A DNA stretch of 32,307 bases. It comes from Cytophagales bacterium. Lineage in GTDB: Bacteria; Bacteroidota; Bacteroidia; Cytophagales; CCMP332. A program made the position numbers and the translations under genes. The stretch spans positions 1 through 32,307 of the forward strand of contig JANQSY010000029.1 in the NCBI GenBank assembly GCA_028279065.1, read 5' to 3'. Below, one piece after another: positions 1-8,985 of the stretch. Position 1 is the stretch's first letter. Every line of letters starts with the position of its first letter. The notes under the pieces were generated by a model, which saw nothing but the letters and a program-made list of their open reading frames with translations, was not told the origin of the DNA and made no database searches.

Positions 1-4
1 CTGA

Positions 5-3000
5 TTATTCTTTCTTTCCAGATTTCTCAGCGATCTTATGAAGCTTTCGTTCATTTTGGGCTCCAATGCTGGTTTTTATTCCTGTATATAATGATTTCCA
101 CCAGTAGTTGATGATTGATTTATTCGGGTTACGCTTGAAGAAAATGCTCCCTTCCCTAAAAAAACCCAGATGGGGATTTCTGGTATTGACCACAAAAGTG
201 TTCGCCAAAAAGGAAATAAAGCCTTTGTCCAGCCCTTCCACCTGCCCTGTATTCTTGTTGATCAATGCGATCTTAAAGTCAGAATACTTGAATTCCATGT
301 TACCGGTGGAATAATGGTCATCCGCCTTGGCATCAAACTCTATGGATTTGATATAACCGCTCTTGATGGTTGTAAAGGCTACATTTTCAACCATTGGATT
401 GATCTTCCGCATATCCATAGGTCCAACTGAACCCCACATTTCAAATTTGTTCCCCGGATCGCGGATATTAAGATTGCAATGAAAGTCAATTACTCCTTCC
501 CCCATCAATTTTGCTGTCCCCGACATTTTTAACAGAGGATCTTGCCTGAAGATCTCCGGGTCTGAGGTCACATTCACGGCAGTTGCTGAAAAATCCTTAA
601 AATCCACAATTCCAGGAACCTTCCCGCCTTCGACAAATTCTTCATATTGGATCTCCCCATTGCTGACGGATACGGTATCAAGGTGGAACCTGAAATCGAT
701 TTGCTTAAGGATCTCTTGGGGCATGGGGGGAAAGAAATTCTCTCGGTCAGGCATGCGCTTGTCCCTGTGGTCATTGACCAGCATGCCATCGACCACCAAT
801 TTCTGGCCTCGTAGGTACTGATCATGATAAAGGCGTATCAGATCGAAATCCTTTAGGAAGATCTTGTCCAGCTTGATCTCAATCCGGTCTGTCTCAAAGC
901 CGAGTTTCCTGGAATGAAGGTACTTTCCATACCATGGTTTTATATGAAAATCATATACAAATGCTTCCTTTCGACCTGTGGATACTCCAACCTCTTTGGC
1001 TGTCAGGTCCATCATGGCCTCAGGTAGTTTCCTGGAGAAATTTCTCACCACCAGGGTAATATCATCCGCGAAACCAATTCGATCATCATTCCACCTTTCG
1101 CCATTTCGGATCTTCACTCCCCTGATCTTTCCATATATCTTACCCTGATCAAGGACCAGATCCAAGGAATCGCCCAGGACATTATACCTGAAGAAATGAA
1201 AATTGGTCAGATCAATGGTCTCAATTTCCAGACTGTTGATCCCTTTTGGAAAGTTGATCTGAATATTTGAAAGGTCCAGCTTGGTCTTCTTCCTTAATTG
1301 AGGAAAGATGAACTCGATAAGACCCACATCACTGACCCTGACTCTTTCGATCTCAATATCGCCGGATTGATAGAAATCATCCACGTCAAAACCCGTGATC
1401 TCAAGTTTCTTAACCGAGCCTGAACGGTAAGCACTTTTCTGTGTTCTTGAAAGTGTCCTGAATGGGTTTGATCCAGGCATGGCTACAAGCTTTCCGTCCA
1501 AAAGGGTGATCCTGGATCCCTGCTGATCAACCTTAAATTTTTCCCATTCAAATCGATGTAGTCCATCCCCCAAAAGCACAAAGCCATCAGTAAAATTCAA
1601 CCCGATCTGACGGGTAAGGAACATGGATGGAGAGGCCCCCGTGGAATATTCATTGATCACCAAATTCCGAACAGGGCCCTCAAAATTAGTTTGGAACAGC
1701 TTATTGCCATACTCATTATGAATAGATACGGTGCCCTTTTTTGTCTTTATTCTGTTGATCACCAATCCATTCAGCCCTTTTCCCTTTTGACCTCCCTGAC
1801 CTGTTTTTTGGCCGAAAAATGTCTTGGCCTGATGGTATTGAAAATTTGGATTCTCAGTGATTATCTCATCGATGATCAGGACCTTTTCCTCAAATAGCCG
1901 TTTAAGATCAATTCCTGTGGCCAACAATTTTGGGAATGTGGCGTTCAGTTTTACCTTAAAAGGGAAGATATTCCCTTTGAACTTCTTAGGTGTAACCTTG
2001 ATCCCGATTCCTTCAAGCTTCTTGTCCTTGCTGGAAAGGGTGATCTTCTCAGCAAAAAGATTATGGGCAGGACCTCCAAAATCAAGATCATAATCCTTGA
2101 GGATCACCTGAAGATCCTCTGAAAAGAAAAACCGATCCGGATCTATCTTCTTAACTTTTTCATCCACCTCAAAACCAAGCAGCCTCAGATCTACAGGAGC
2201 CCTGGTCCAGAACTGGTTTTCTCTATGAGGTTCCTGGGATACACGCACCAAAGCATTTTCAGCATAGTATTCTCCCACTGAGATCTTCCTGATCAGCTTG
2301 GTGATAAGTTTTTGAAAATCTTCTTCAAGGATAGGTTTTAGCTCTTTTTTGGAGCTTCGATTCGGATACAAGGTAAAGCCAAATTCAGGGTTCAGGAGGT
2401 GTATCCTTTTGGCGATAAGGGCATCCTGATAAACCAACTTGTAAATATCCAGGCCTTCCCATTTCAACCCAGGAATATAGATATCAAACAGGGTAGTCAG
2501 ACCTTGCTTCTTGAGCTCTGCGACTACATTGCTGGTGTCCCTGGGTGCAAAAATGATGTCCTGGAAATCCACCTTCTTCCTTCTGGTGGAGAGACTCATC
2601 TTCTTGATCTTGACCTCATGCAGTTTATCCAAAAGGAAATCATAATCATGGATCTCCAATTCAAGATGGCGGGAGAAGAAGATCCTGTTTTTTCTTCTTG
2701 AAGCGAGGGAATCAAGTTCAAAGCCGAAAAGATCAAGATTGATCTGGTCCCCACGGATTGACTCCATTCTTCCCTTCTGTAAAAACCAGAAATCCACTAT
2801 TCCGTTTTCCAGCTTGATATTGTTGACGGATACTGTGTCAAAATACCGTGAAACCACCTCAACAATATCAGGCCCCTTCTCATTCCCCACCCTCGACCTT
2901 GATTTTCTAGGCTTACCGATATTCGCCTTTATGACAGGGGATCTAAGGTCAAAAAGTTTTGCTCCCAAAATTCTTTTATGGTAGGCTTTGATAAGGTCAA

Positions 3001-4411
3001 TCCCATCGATCAGGATGTTGGGGATACTGAGGTCAACATAATTCATCCTTCGATTTACCTCGGTTTTTGGTCTCAGGATCAGACCTTGAGCTCTAATGGC
3101 CTGGAGTTTTGAGGAAATAAATAAGGAGTCGGCAGCAATTTCATGGAGGCTGTCCCTGAGGTCCATTCGAAATGTCTCAAAATCAAGCCAGAACTCCTTG
3201 GCATACAGCAGGTTGTCGTCGTCCAAATAGGCCGATGAATCCAAATAGAATCCCTCAAGTGCTACATTTATCCCTTCTATCTCAATGTTTTCCGGATGCA
3301 GTTCAAATGGCTCATAAAAATCAAAGGTTCCGTTTCCGATGAGGACAGAATCGATCTTAACCTCATTGAAATAACCCTCTATCAGTGGATAGATATTTTG
3401 GGCAAATCCTGTGAACTCCTTTTTCTCTACTTTCTTTTTTTCATCTCTGATATTGAATATTTGGAAATTGGGCATCTGCAAATGGATCATCCTGATATTC
3501 AGTGAGTCGGTCTGATATGCAGATTGGATGTCAGCTCCCTTTATTCGTAGCTCAGGAAAGAAAAAGTGATAATAGGGATTGGTAAGTAGGAAAAGGCTGT
3601 CAGGATGCTGCTGACCTGGACTTAGGTTGAACCCCCTGGCAACCACTGATGAGTCTTGACTTGAGAATGAGATCTCATTGGCCTCAATGGTGTGGACACC
3701 ATCCGTCAGGTAGAGTTTATAATCTTTCAAACCGATCTCATAGGATTCGGAATAAAGGAACTTCTTAGATCCTATTCCCTGGGTATTATCGACTTTAAAT
3801 CCCTTCAGATCCAAGGAAAGCTTAGAGGCGGTAAAGCTTTCAATCCGATCTTCCTTGTCCTCAAAAAGGTCAAATTCACCCTCATCGATCCTTATCCTGT
3901 CGATCAAAAGGAACTCCATCAGATTACGAATAATCGGGCCTACATCATCGTATTCCTTTGCCTCCTGGTTTTGAACTGAATCGATATGGGCTAGAATCTG
4001 GACCTTGGGTTTAAAAAAATGTAATTCATCCAACTCCAATCCGGGCGAAAGCAACAGATCGAGAACATTTAGGCCTTTTAACTCGGCCTTGGGAACTATG
4101 ACCCTGTAAAGGGAGGTCTTAACTTCACCTCTCTTCTTTTTTTCGAGATACAGATCGAGGTTGGGCTCCAATTCAAATCCTGTAAGCCTGAAGCCCATCT
4201 CCAGACCAAGCATTTCAAATTTTTCAAAGCTGATGGAGTAAATCCCTTCCGATCTTTCCTCAACGGTTTTCCCGAGATTTTTCTTTAGATAGACACCGAG
4301 CAGAATATAGCTAGCCCATAGAAGCCCCACCAGAATCACGATCCCGGACACCCACTTTAATATCCTTCTTGTCAAGGACTTTGGTTTGCCTTTTTTCTTT
4401 TCCTCTTCCAT
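5..4411 (-). CDS. Giant AsmA-like membrane-anchored repeat protein
   Basis: This 1468-residue protein has a short basic cytoplasmic N-terminus, one membrane segment at about residues 17-41 and then an almost wholly beta-predicted periplasmic body. Internal comparison shows a repeat of about 180 residues. One motif (hydrophobic strand, K/R-D-Y/F, then L-H or similar, ending S-x-S-S/T) recurs near residues 224, 407, 583, 767, 936 and 1118. A second motif, G-I/F-D-L-x-x-L/A-Y/F, recurs near 113, 293, 469, 653, 833, 1006 and 1187. The C-terminal ~180 residues (about 1290-1468) resemble the AsmA/DUF748-type C-terminal domain. Proteins of the AsmA/TamB/YhdP group form long hydrophobic grooves for envelope lipid traffic, so such a role is inferred here, not shown. 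It starts 24 bp after rarA on the same strand and may be co-transcribed with it. The ATG at 4411 precedes a good membrane anchor. Confidence 0.8.
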   Translation of the reverse strand: MEEEKKKGKPKSLTRRILKWVSGIVILVGLLWASYILLGVYLKKNLGKTVEERSEGIYSISFEKFEMLGLEMGFRLTGFELEPNLDLYLEKKKRGEVKTSLYRVIVPKAELKGLNVLDLLLSPGLELDELHFFKPKVQILAHIDSVQNQEAKEYDDVGPIIRNLMEFLLIDRIRIDEGEFDLFEDKEDRIESFTASKLSLDLKGFKVDNTQGIGSKKFLYSESYEIGLKDYKLYLTDGVHTIEANEISFSSQDSSVVARGFNLSPGQQHPDSLFLLTNPYYHFFFPELRIKGADIQSAYQTDSLNIRMIHLQMPNFQIFNIRDEKKKVEKKEFTGFAQNIYPLIEGYFNEVKIDSVLIGNGTFDFYEPFELHPENIEIEGINVALEGFYLDSSAYLDDDNLLYAKEFWLDFETFRMDLRDSLHEIAADSLFISSKLQAIRAQGLILRPKTEVNRRMNYVDLSIPNILIDGIDLIKAYHKRILGAKLFDLRSPVIKANIGKPRKSRSRVGNEKGPDIVEVVSRYFDTVSVNNIKLENGIVDFWFLQKGRMESIRGDQINLDLFGFELDSLASRRKNRIFFSRHLELEIHDYDFLLDKLHEVKIKKMSLSTRRKKVDFQDIIFAPRDTSNVVAELKKQGLTTLFDIYIPGLKWEGLDIYKLVYQDALIAKRIHLLNPEFGFTLYPNRSSKKELKPILEEDFQKLITKLIRKISVGEYYAENALVRVSQEPHRENQFWTRAPVDLRLLGFEVDEKVKKIDPDRFFFSEDLQVILKDYDLDFGGPAHNLFAEKITLSSKDKKLEGIGIKVTPKKFKGNIFPFKVKLNATFPKLLATGIDLKRLFEEKVLIIDEIITENPNFQYHQAKTFFGQKTGQGGQKGKGLNGLVINRIKTKKGTVSIHNEYGNKLFQTNFEGPVRNLVINEYSTGASPSMFLTRQIGLNFTDGFVLLGDGLHRFEWEKFKVDQQGSRITLLDGKLVAMPGSNPFRTLSRTQKSAYRSGSVKKLEITGFDVDDFYQSGDIEIERVRVSDVGLIEFIFPQLRKKTKLDLSNIQINFPKGINSLEIETIDLTNFHFFRYNVLGDSLDLVLDQGKIYGKIRGVKIRNGERWNDDRIGFADDITLVVRNFSRKLPEAMMDLTAKEVGVSTGRKEAFVYDFHIKPWYGKYLHSRKLGFETDRIEIKLDKIFLKDFDLIRLYHDQYLRGQKLVVDGMLVNDHRDKRMPDRENFFPPMPQEILKQIDFRFHLDTVSVSNGEIQYEEFVEGGKVPGIVDFKDFSATAVNVTSDPEIFRQDPLLKMSGTAKLMGEGVIDFHCNLNIRDPGNKFEMWGSVGPMDMRKINPMVENVAFTTIKSGYIKSIEFDAKADDHYSTGNMEFKYSDFKIALINKNTGQVEGLDKGFISFLANTFVVNTRNPHLGFFREGSIFFKRNPNKSIINYWWKSLYTGIKTSIGAQNERKLHKIAEKSGKKE

Positions 4412-4435
4412 TCAGAAACCCGGCTGCAAAAGTAC

Positions 4436-5710
4436 TTATTTGGACTTTGGAGAGTTCTTCATTTTTCCCCAACGAAGCATTTGTTTTTTATCTATCTCTT
4501 TTTCTCTGGAATTATCACCAGGTTCATAAAATTTCTCTCCTTCCAATTCATCCGGCAGGTATTGCTGAACAACGAAGTTTCCTGTAAAGGAATGGCTGTA
4601 TTTGTATTCTTTTCCATATCCGATCTTCTTCATCAACCTGGTTGGGGCATTTCTTAAGTGGACCGGTACAGGAAGGTTTCCCGTCTCTTTTGCTGTCTTT
4701 ATTGCTTGTTCAATAGCCATATAGCAGCTGTTACTCTTTTCAGACACAGCAAGGTAGATCGCACATTCAGAAAGGATGATCCGGGCTTCGGGCATACCTA
4801 CCTTGTCAATGGCTTCAAAGGTTGAGTTTGCAAGGACAAGTGCTGTGGGATTAGCTAGGCCAATATCCTCTGCCGCAAGGATCACCATTCTCCTGGCAAT
4901 AAATTTGGGATCCTCTCCCCCCTCGATCATTCTAGCCATATAATAAATCGCGGCATCGGGATCCGAACCTCTCATGGATTTGATAAATGCGGAGGCAATA
5001 TCATAGTGCTGGTCCCCTTTTTTGTCGAAATACATTCTCCGCTCCAGACTTACTCTCTCCAGCAGCTCCTTATCAATGAGGACTTTCTTTTCCGGAGAAT
5101 AATCGCTTGCCAGTTCTATCAGATTCAAGAGTTTCCTTGCATCCCCACCTGAAAAGGAAACAAGGACTTTCCAATCTTTTACCTTGATGTTTCTCTTTTT
5201 AAGATCCGGGTCCGTTTTCATCGCCCTGGTCCCGATTGCCTTTAGGGCTTCCAAGTCCAGTTCCTTTAGGATATAAACCTGGCAACGAGAAAGAAGGGCA
5301 GAATTCACTTCAAATGATGGGTTTTCGGTTGTGGCCCCAATGAGGACTATGGTTCCGTCCTCAACAGCACCCAACAAAGCATCCTGTTGCGATTTGTTGA
5401 ATCGATGAATCTCATCAATAAATAGGACAACACCTGTGGAATGTCTGGCATTGGAGATCACCTCTCTCAACTCCTTTACTCCTGAAGAGATCGCACTGAG
5501 GCTTTTAAAAGGCTTTTTGATCTTATGGGAAATGATCCTGGCAAGAGTGGTCTTACCCACACCCGGAGGACCCCAAAAGATCATGGAAGGGATGACCCCA
5601 CTTTCAATGCTCGTCCTCAATACCGCCTTATCACCAAGAAGATGGGATTGCCCTTCAAATCCTTCCAGATCGGTGGGCCTCATTCTATCTGCCAATGGTT
5701 TGTTCTGCAT
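4436..5710 (-). CDS. rarA: Replication-associated recombination protein A (AAA+ ATPase)
   Basis: RarA/MgsA is a clamp-loader-like AAA+ ATPase that acts at stalled replication forks. The 424-residue length is normal for the family. Walker A GPPGVGKT lies at residues 47-54, Walker B LFIDE at 96-100 followed by the family-typical [13 protein letters not shown], and a sensor-1/arginine-finger region [19 protein letters not shown] near 125-143. The C-terminal half contains the diagnostic stretch around [14 protein letters not shown] and [10 protein letters not shown], the tetramerisation/MgsA domain. The ATG at 5710 is preceded by an AT-rich 78-bp gap to the divergent EamA gene. The AsmA-like gene follows 24 bp downstream. 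Confidence 0.95.
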   Translation of the reverse strand: MQNKPLADRMRPTDLEGFEGQSHLLGDKAVLRTSIESGVIPSMIFWGPPGVGKTTLARIISHKIKKPFKSLSAISSGVKELREVISNARHSTGVVLFIDEIHRFNKSQQDALLGAVEDGTIVLIGATTENPSFEVNSALLSRCQVYILKELDLEALKAIGTRAMKTDPDLKKRNIKVKDWKVLVSFSGGDARKLLNLIELASDYSPEKKVLIDKELLERVSLERRMYFDKKGDQHYDIASAFIKSMRGSDPDAAIYYMARMIEGGEDPKFIARRMVILAAEDIGLANPTALVLANSTFEAIDKVGMPEARIILSECAIYLAVSEKSNSCYMAIEQAIKTAKETGNLPVPVHLRNAPTRLMKKIGYGKEYKYSHSFTGNFVVQQYLPDELEGEKFYEPGDNSREKEIDKKQMLRWGKMKNSPKSK

Positions 5711-5776
5711 AAGCGAATTAATTTATCATTAACGAAGCATTGATTCAAATGAGATGATGATAATCTCTTTATTCGA

Positions 5777-5785
5777 TTACTTTGC
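5777..5785 (+). promoter_or_regulatory. Candidate -7 promoter box of the EamA gene
   Basis: TTACTTTGC differs at one position from the Bacteroidota -7 consensus TAnnTTTGC. It ends three bases before the GTG start, so the predicted transcription start falls at or next to the start codon. No convincing -33 TTG partner was found. Confidence 0.4.
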
Positions 5786-5788
5786 CGC

Positions 5789-6673
5789 GTGAAAAAGGCC
5801 TTTTGGGTTCACTCAGCATTGTTTTCCGTTGCCCTCCTCTATGGGGGTAATTATATCATTGCCAAGGATATCATGCCTGGCATATTTTCCCCTGTCCTAA
5901 TCGTGACTTTCAGAGTAATCTTTGGATTGATCTTCTTCTGGTCTTTCGCTGCTTTCCTTCCCAAAGAGAAGATACAGAACCTTTCTGATTATGGAAAACT
6001 CGCTCTTTGTGCTCTCTTTGGGATTGCCACCAACCAGCTTCTCTTTTTCAAAGGTCTGAGCATCACATCCCCAATCAATGCAAGCCTGGTGATGACCACC
6101 ACGCCGATACTTGTCCTTGTGGCTTCAAGAATTGTTTTGAAAGAAAAAGTCCGGGGACAGAAGGCCTTTGGTGTCATGCTAGGATTTTCCGGGGCGCTTC
6201 TTTTGATCTATTCATCCACCACCAGGATCGATCTCGGTTCCGGGGATTGGAGAGGAGACCTAATGGTATTGATCAATGCCAGCTCATATGGTCTATATCT
6301 GGTTCTTGTAAAACCCCTGATCGCAAAATACAGCACCACCACCGTGGTAAAGTGGTTGTTCCTGTTTGGAAGCCTGATGGTGATCCCATTTGGGATTCCT
6401 CACTTTCAGGAATTCTCTTTTAATGAAATTCCCAATTGGTCATGGCTTAACCTTACCTATATATTGATCGGAGTGACTGTCCTGGCATATTTTTTAAATG
6501 CCTGGGCCTTAAACTATGCCAACCCAAGCCTGGTAGGTATTTACATTTATCTCCAGCCTGTTCTTGCAACATTGATCAGTATTATTCTGGATAAAGACCA
6601 ACTTACCCTTGATAAGTTCATTGCAGGGGGATTGATATTCCTTGGGGTCTATTTTGTTTCGATAAGGAAATAG
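5789..6673 (+). CDS. EamA/DMT-family transporter
   Basis: This is a 294-residue integral membrane protein of the drug/metabolite transporter superfamily. It has two EamA repeats (about 8-140 and 155-292) and roughly ten hydrophobic segments. Features typical of the family are the N-terminal Y-G-G-N-Y-I-I-A-K motif, the K-G-L-S-I-T-S-P-I-N-A-S loop ending repeat one's third helix, and a late Y-L-Q-P-V-L-A-T motif in repeat two. The substrate cannot be told from sequence; relatives export amino acids or other metabolites. Translation starts at GTG (5789), only a few bases after a TTACTTTGC box (5777-5785), so the transcript may be leaderless or nearly so. It is divergent from rarA. Confidence 0.9.
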   Translation: MKKAFWVHSALFSVALLYGGNYIIAKDIMPGIFSPVLIVTFRVIFGLIFFWSFAAFLPKEKIQNLSDYGKLALCALFGIATNQLLFFKGLSITSPINASLVMTTTPILVLVASRIVLKEKVRGQKAFGVMLGFSGALLLIYSSTTRIDLGSGDWRGDLMVLINASSYGLYLVLVKPLIAKYSTTTVVKWLFLFGSLMVIPFGIPHFQEFSFNEIPNWSWLNLTYILIGVTVLAYFLNAWALNYANPSLVGIYIYLQPVLATLISIILDKDQLTLDKFIAGGLIFLGVYFVSIRK

Positions 6674-6674
6674 C

Positions 6675-6730
6675 TGGAGAGAGGCGAGAGACGAGAAGCG
6701 GGAAGCGAGGAGCTTGAGGTGAGCTTGGAA
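6675..6730. repeat. Purine-rich low-complexity GCGAGAA-type repeat
   Basis: Just after the EamA stop codon there is a run made of degenerate GAGAGGC, GAGAGAC, GAGAAGC and GGAAGCG units, nearly all purine on the plus strand. It occupies the convergent gap between the EamA gene and the YgaP-like gene. No hairpin terminator is evident here. Confidence 0.6.
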
Positions 6731-6732
6731 AA

Positions 6733-6975
6733 TTATCTCCTTCTCCCTCTACTTCTTTTTCTGCCACCGTCAACAGTTTTCTCAATAGTATTCCAACCTG
6801 GTATTAAATAGACAGGACAAACACCGACCGCCGAAGTCAGGATCAGGTACAAGGCAACAGCACCAAGTATAATTGCCAGAGTACCGGAGATAGCCCCGAT
6901 CCCGTAAAGTGCTGCAATGATCAGTACGAAAAAAAACCTGACCACCTTGTCCAGGGTTCCCATATTCTTTTTCAT
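6733..6975 (-). CDS. YgaP-like (DUF2892) small membrane protein
   Basis: An 80-residue protein starting at the ATG at 6975 with MKKNMGTLDK, which is the usual start of DUF2892 (YgaP-transmembrane-type) proteins. Two hydrophobic helices follow, then the conserved cysteine motif V-G-V-C-P-V-Y and a very basic tail rich in R, K and G. The reading frame stays open to 7038, but the extra 21 residues are Phe-rich, do not match the family and overlap an inverted repeat, so the shorter start is chosen. In some species the domain is fused to rhodanese; here it stands alone. Its function is unknown beyond being a membrane protein. Confidence 0.85.
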   Translation of the reverse strand: MKKNMGTLDKVVRFFFVLIIAALYGIGAISGTLAIILGAVALYLILTSAVGVCPVYLIPGWNTIEKTVDGGRKRSRGRRR

Positions 6976-7014
6976 GATTTGAAAATTGAAGAAAAAAATT
7001 GAAAGGTAAAACCC

Positions 7015-7036
7015 GAAGAACCTCTTCTGGTTCTTC
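7015..7036. promoter_or_regulatory. 8-6-8 inverted repeat in divergent gap
   Basis: GAAGAACC-TCTTCT-GGTTCTTC is a perfect inverted repeat with 8-bp arms. It lies midway between the divergent YgaP-like and DUF3078 genes, upstream of both, with no T-tract on either side. An operator is more likely than a terminator, but this is inferred from position and symmetry only. Confidence 0.35.
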
Positions 7037-7080
7037 ATTAGCCGGTTTCAATTCATTTCTTTGCAAAAAATTATCTATCC

Positions 7081-7974
7081 ATGAAAAGTCTTCTTCTCAC
7101 CATCGCAATGCTTATTGCATTTTCTGCTTCTACCTTCGCTCAGAAACCAGATTCGCTGAAAAACTGGAAACATGAAGGAACCATTGCCCTCGGGATTAAT
7201 CAGGCCTCATTTTCAGACAACTGGACTGGTGGAGGTACCAATTCAATAGGTCTTACCACGGCTTTCCTGTACAAGGGTAAATACAAGAAAAACAAATGGA
7301 GTTGGAACAACATGGTTGACCTCCAATATGGCTTTGTAGATATCTCCGGGACCGGGTATAGAAAAACAATTGACAAGATATACATTGATGTTAAAGGTGG
7401 ATATGATATCTACAAAAATTGGAAGGTCTCCCTTTCTGGCAACTATCTGACTCAGTTTGCCCCGGGCTTTAAATATGAAGATGATGGTTCAGGTCAGGAG
7501 CAGGCTATCAGGATATCTGATTTCATGGCACCGGCCTATTTGACATTTGGTATCGGTTTTGAATATGAGCCTGCAGATTTCTTTAGTTTGAGAATAAGTC
7601 CCTATGCCCCAAGGATAACATTCGTAACGGATACCAATCTTTACCGGGAGGTTCCTTCCAACTATGGTGTTGAGATAGGGGAAACGACAAGATTTGAAAA
7701 CGGTCTTCAGATCTACTCGGAATTCAACAAGGAGATCATAAAGAACCTTACACTCGAAGCGAAGTACCTGGGATATTTAAACTACGAAAAGAGTTTCGAG
7801 GATATGGATCACAGGATTGACCTATTGCTAAGTGCCAAAGTAAATGAGTTGATCAAGGTCGGATTCACCGGAATTCTGGTTTATGATACCGATCAGGACA
7901 GTGACATCCAGTGGAATGAAGCTCTTGTGTTCAACATATCCTACACTCTGAGAAACTTCACCCCGCAAGAGTGA
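7081..7974 (+). CDS. DUF3078 domain outer-membrane-type protein
   Basis: A 297-residue exported protein. The signal peptide spans residues 1-20 (basic start, hydrophobic core, A-S-T-F-A before Q). The mature part begins with the DUF3078 hallmark W-x-H-E-G-x-x-x-L-x-x-N-Q-A-S-F-S-D-N-W-T-G-G-G. Alternating-hydrophobicity strands with aromatic ends and a terminal aromatic-rich strand (NISYTLRNF) fit an outer-membrane beta-barrel. The family is common in Bacteroidota and has no assigned function. Stretches such as YGFVDISGTGYRKT and YLTQFAPGF also fit the family. A CTTTGC element lies 17-22 bp before the ATG. The sigma-factor gene begins 40 bp downstream, so it may be co-expressed with that operon. 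Confidence 0.85.
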   Translation: MKSLLLTIAMLIAFSASTFAQKPDSLKNWKHEGTIALGINQASFSDNWTGGGTNSIGLTTAFLYKGKYKKNKWSWNNMVDLQYGFVDISGTGYRKTIDKIYIDVKGGYDIYKNWKVSLSGNYLTQFAPGFKYEDDGSGQEQAIRISDFMAPAYLTFGIGFEYEPADFFSLRISPYAPRITFVTDTNLYREVPSNYGVEIGETTRFENGLQIYSEFNKEIIKNLTLEAKYLGYLNYEKSFEDMDHRIDLLLSAKVNELIKVGFTGILVYDTDQDSDIQWNEALVFNISYTLRNFTPQE

Positions 7975-8014
7975 TGAAAACTATTTTCCAAAAACCGTAA
8001 CCTTTTGGCCCTTT

Positions 8015-8530
8015 ATGGGTCTTCCCTCTAGAATGACCGGAAAAGAATTCTCGGAAATGGTCAAGACTATGGAGGGAAAATTGTTTCGCTTTGCAAATCA
8101 CTTTTTGAACGATGTTCAGGAAGCTGAAGATGCAGTTCAGGAATCCTTTTCCAAGTTCTGGCAGAAAAGGGATCAGCTAAAGGAGGTCCTTAAACCCGAA
8201 GCCTTTTTGATGAGGATGGTCAAGAATGAAAGCCTTGACCGTATCCGGAACAGAGGCCGGAATCACTTCGTCCCCATCGAAGAACAGCGGCTTTCGATAG
8301 AAGTTGATGACGGAATGGAAGAAAGGATACTCGCATTGAGAAAGGAAATAAGGTCCCTACCTGAAAATTTCAAATCGGTCATCCACCTGAGAGATATCGA
8401 AGGGCTCAAGTATGAGGAAATAGGAAAGATCCTGGACCTGAGCCTGTCTGACGTAAAGGTCAGAATCCACAGAGGAAGAAAGATTTTAAGGGAAAAAATA
8501 ACCCAACAAAAATGGATGCAGAAAAACTAA
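8015..8530 (+). CDS. ECF-type RNA polymerase sigma factor
   Basis: A 171-residue sigma-70 family protein of ECF size. Region 2 spans about residues 18-85 and contains the DVQEAEDAVQESFSKFW core-binding helix. Region 4 spans about 112-165, with LPENFKSVIHLRDIEGLKYEEIG and a helix-turn-helix ending in VKVRIHRGRKILRE. There are no extra domains. The ATG at 8015 is used, but the ATG at 8033 (MTGKEF) is an equally acceptable start. It overlaps the next gene by 19 bp, which implies translational coupling to its presumed anti-sigma factor. The operon continues with two DUF4252 genes, a combination recurrent in Bacteroidota. Confidence 0.92.
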   Translation: MGLPSRMTGKEFSEMVKTMEGKLFRFANHFLNDVQEAEDAVQESFSKFWQKRDQLKEVLKPEAFLMRMVKNESLDRIRNRGRNHFVPIEEQRLSIEVDDGMEERILALRKEIRSLPENFKSVIHLRDIEGLKYEEIGKILDLSLSDVKVRIHRGRKILREKITQQKWMQKN

Positions 8531-8982
8531 GATTCCTGATTGAAAAGTATTTCGAAGGAGAAACAAGCCTTGATGAGGAAGCAAGCATAAAGCAGGCCTT
8601 CAAAGAAAACCCAGGCCTCCAAAAAGAATTTGGAGAGGCAGCACTTTTCATGGCTTTTTCCTTGGAAAGGGATCTGGAACCAAAAAATATTGAAGTTTCT
8701 ATTGGGGAAGAGGAGTCTGAAACCAAAGTCAGACATATATCTTTTGGGACCTTCCTTAGATGGGCTGCCGTACTGGTCATAGTGGCTTCAACGGTATTCC
8801 TTTTTCTTCCAACCGATAATTCCCGGCAAGGCATGATGGAGGATTCTTTTGAAAATCCTGAGTTGGCCTATGTGGAGGCAAAAAAAGCGTTGGCCATGGT
8901 TTCTGAAAAAATGAATCAAGGAAGGTCAGGGGCTGCAGTGAAAATCTCAAAAATGAATACAGTAATACCAGTAAAAGACTGA
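8512..8982 (+). CDS. Putative membrane anti-sigma factor
   Basis: A 156-residue single-pass protein overlapping the end of the sigma gene. The N-terminal ~60 residues (LIEKYFEGETSLDEE and onward) match the short cytoplasmic helical domain seen in Bacteroidota anti-sigma-like proteins. A transmembrane segment follows at about residues 84-103 (RWAAVLVIVASTVFLFLP), then a ~50-residue periplasmic tail. There is no H-x3-C-x2-C zinc motif and no FecR domain. The role is inferred from position, size and topology; it would hold the sigma factor at the membrane until an envelope signal arrives. Confidence 0.75.
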   Translation: MDAEKLRFLIEKYFEGETSLDEEASIKQAFKENPGLQKEFGEAALFMAFSLERDLEPKNIEVSIGEEESETKVRHISFGTFLRWAAVLVIVASTVFLFLPTDNSRQGMMEDSFENPELAYVEAKKALAMVSEKMNQGRSGAAVKISKMNTVIPVKD

Positions 8983-8985
8983 ATA

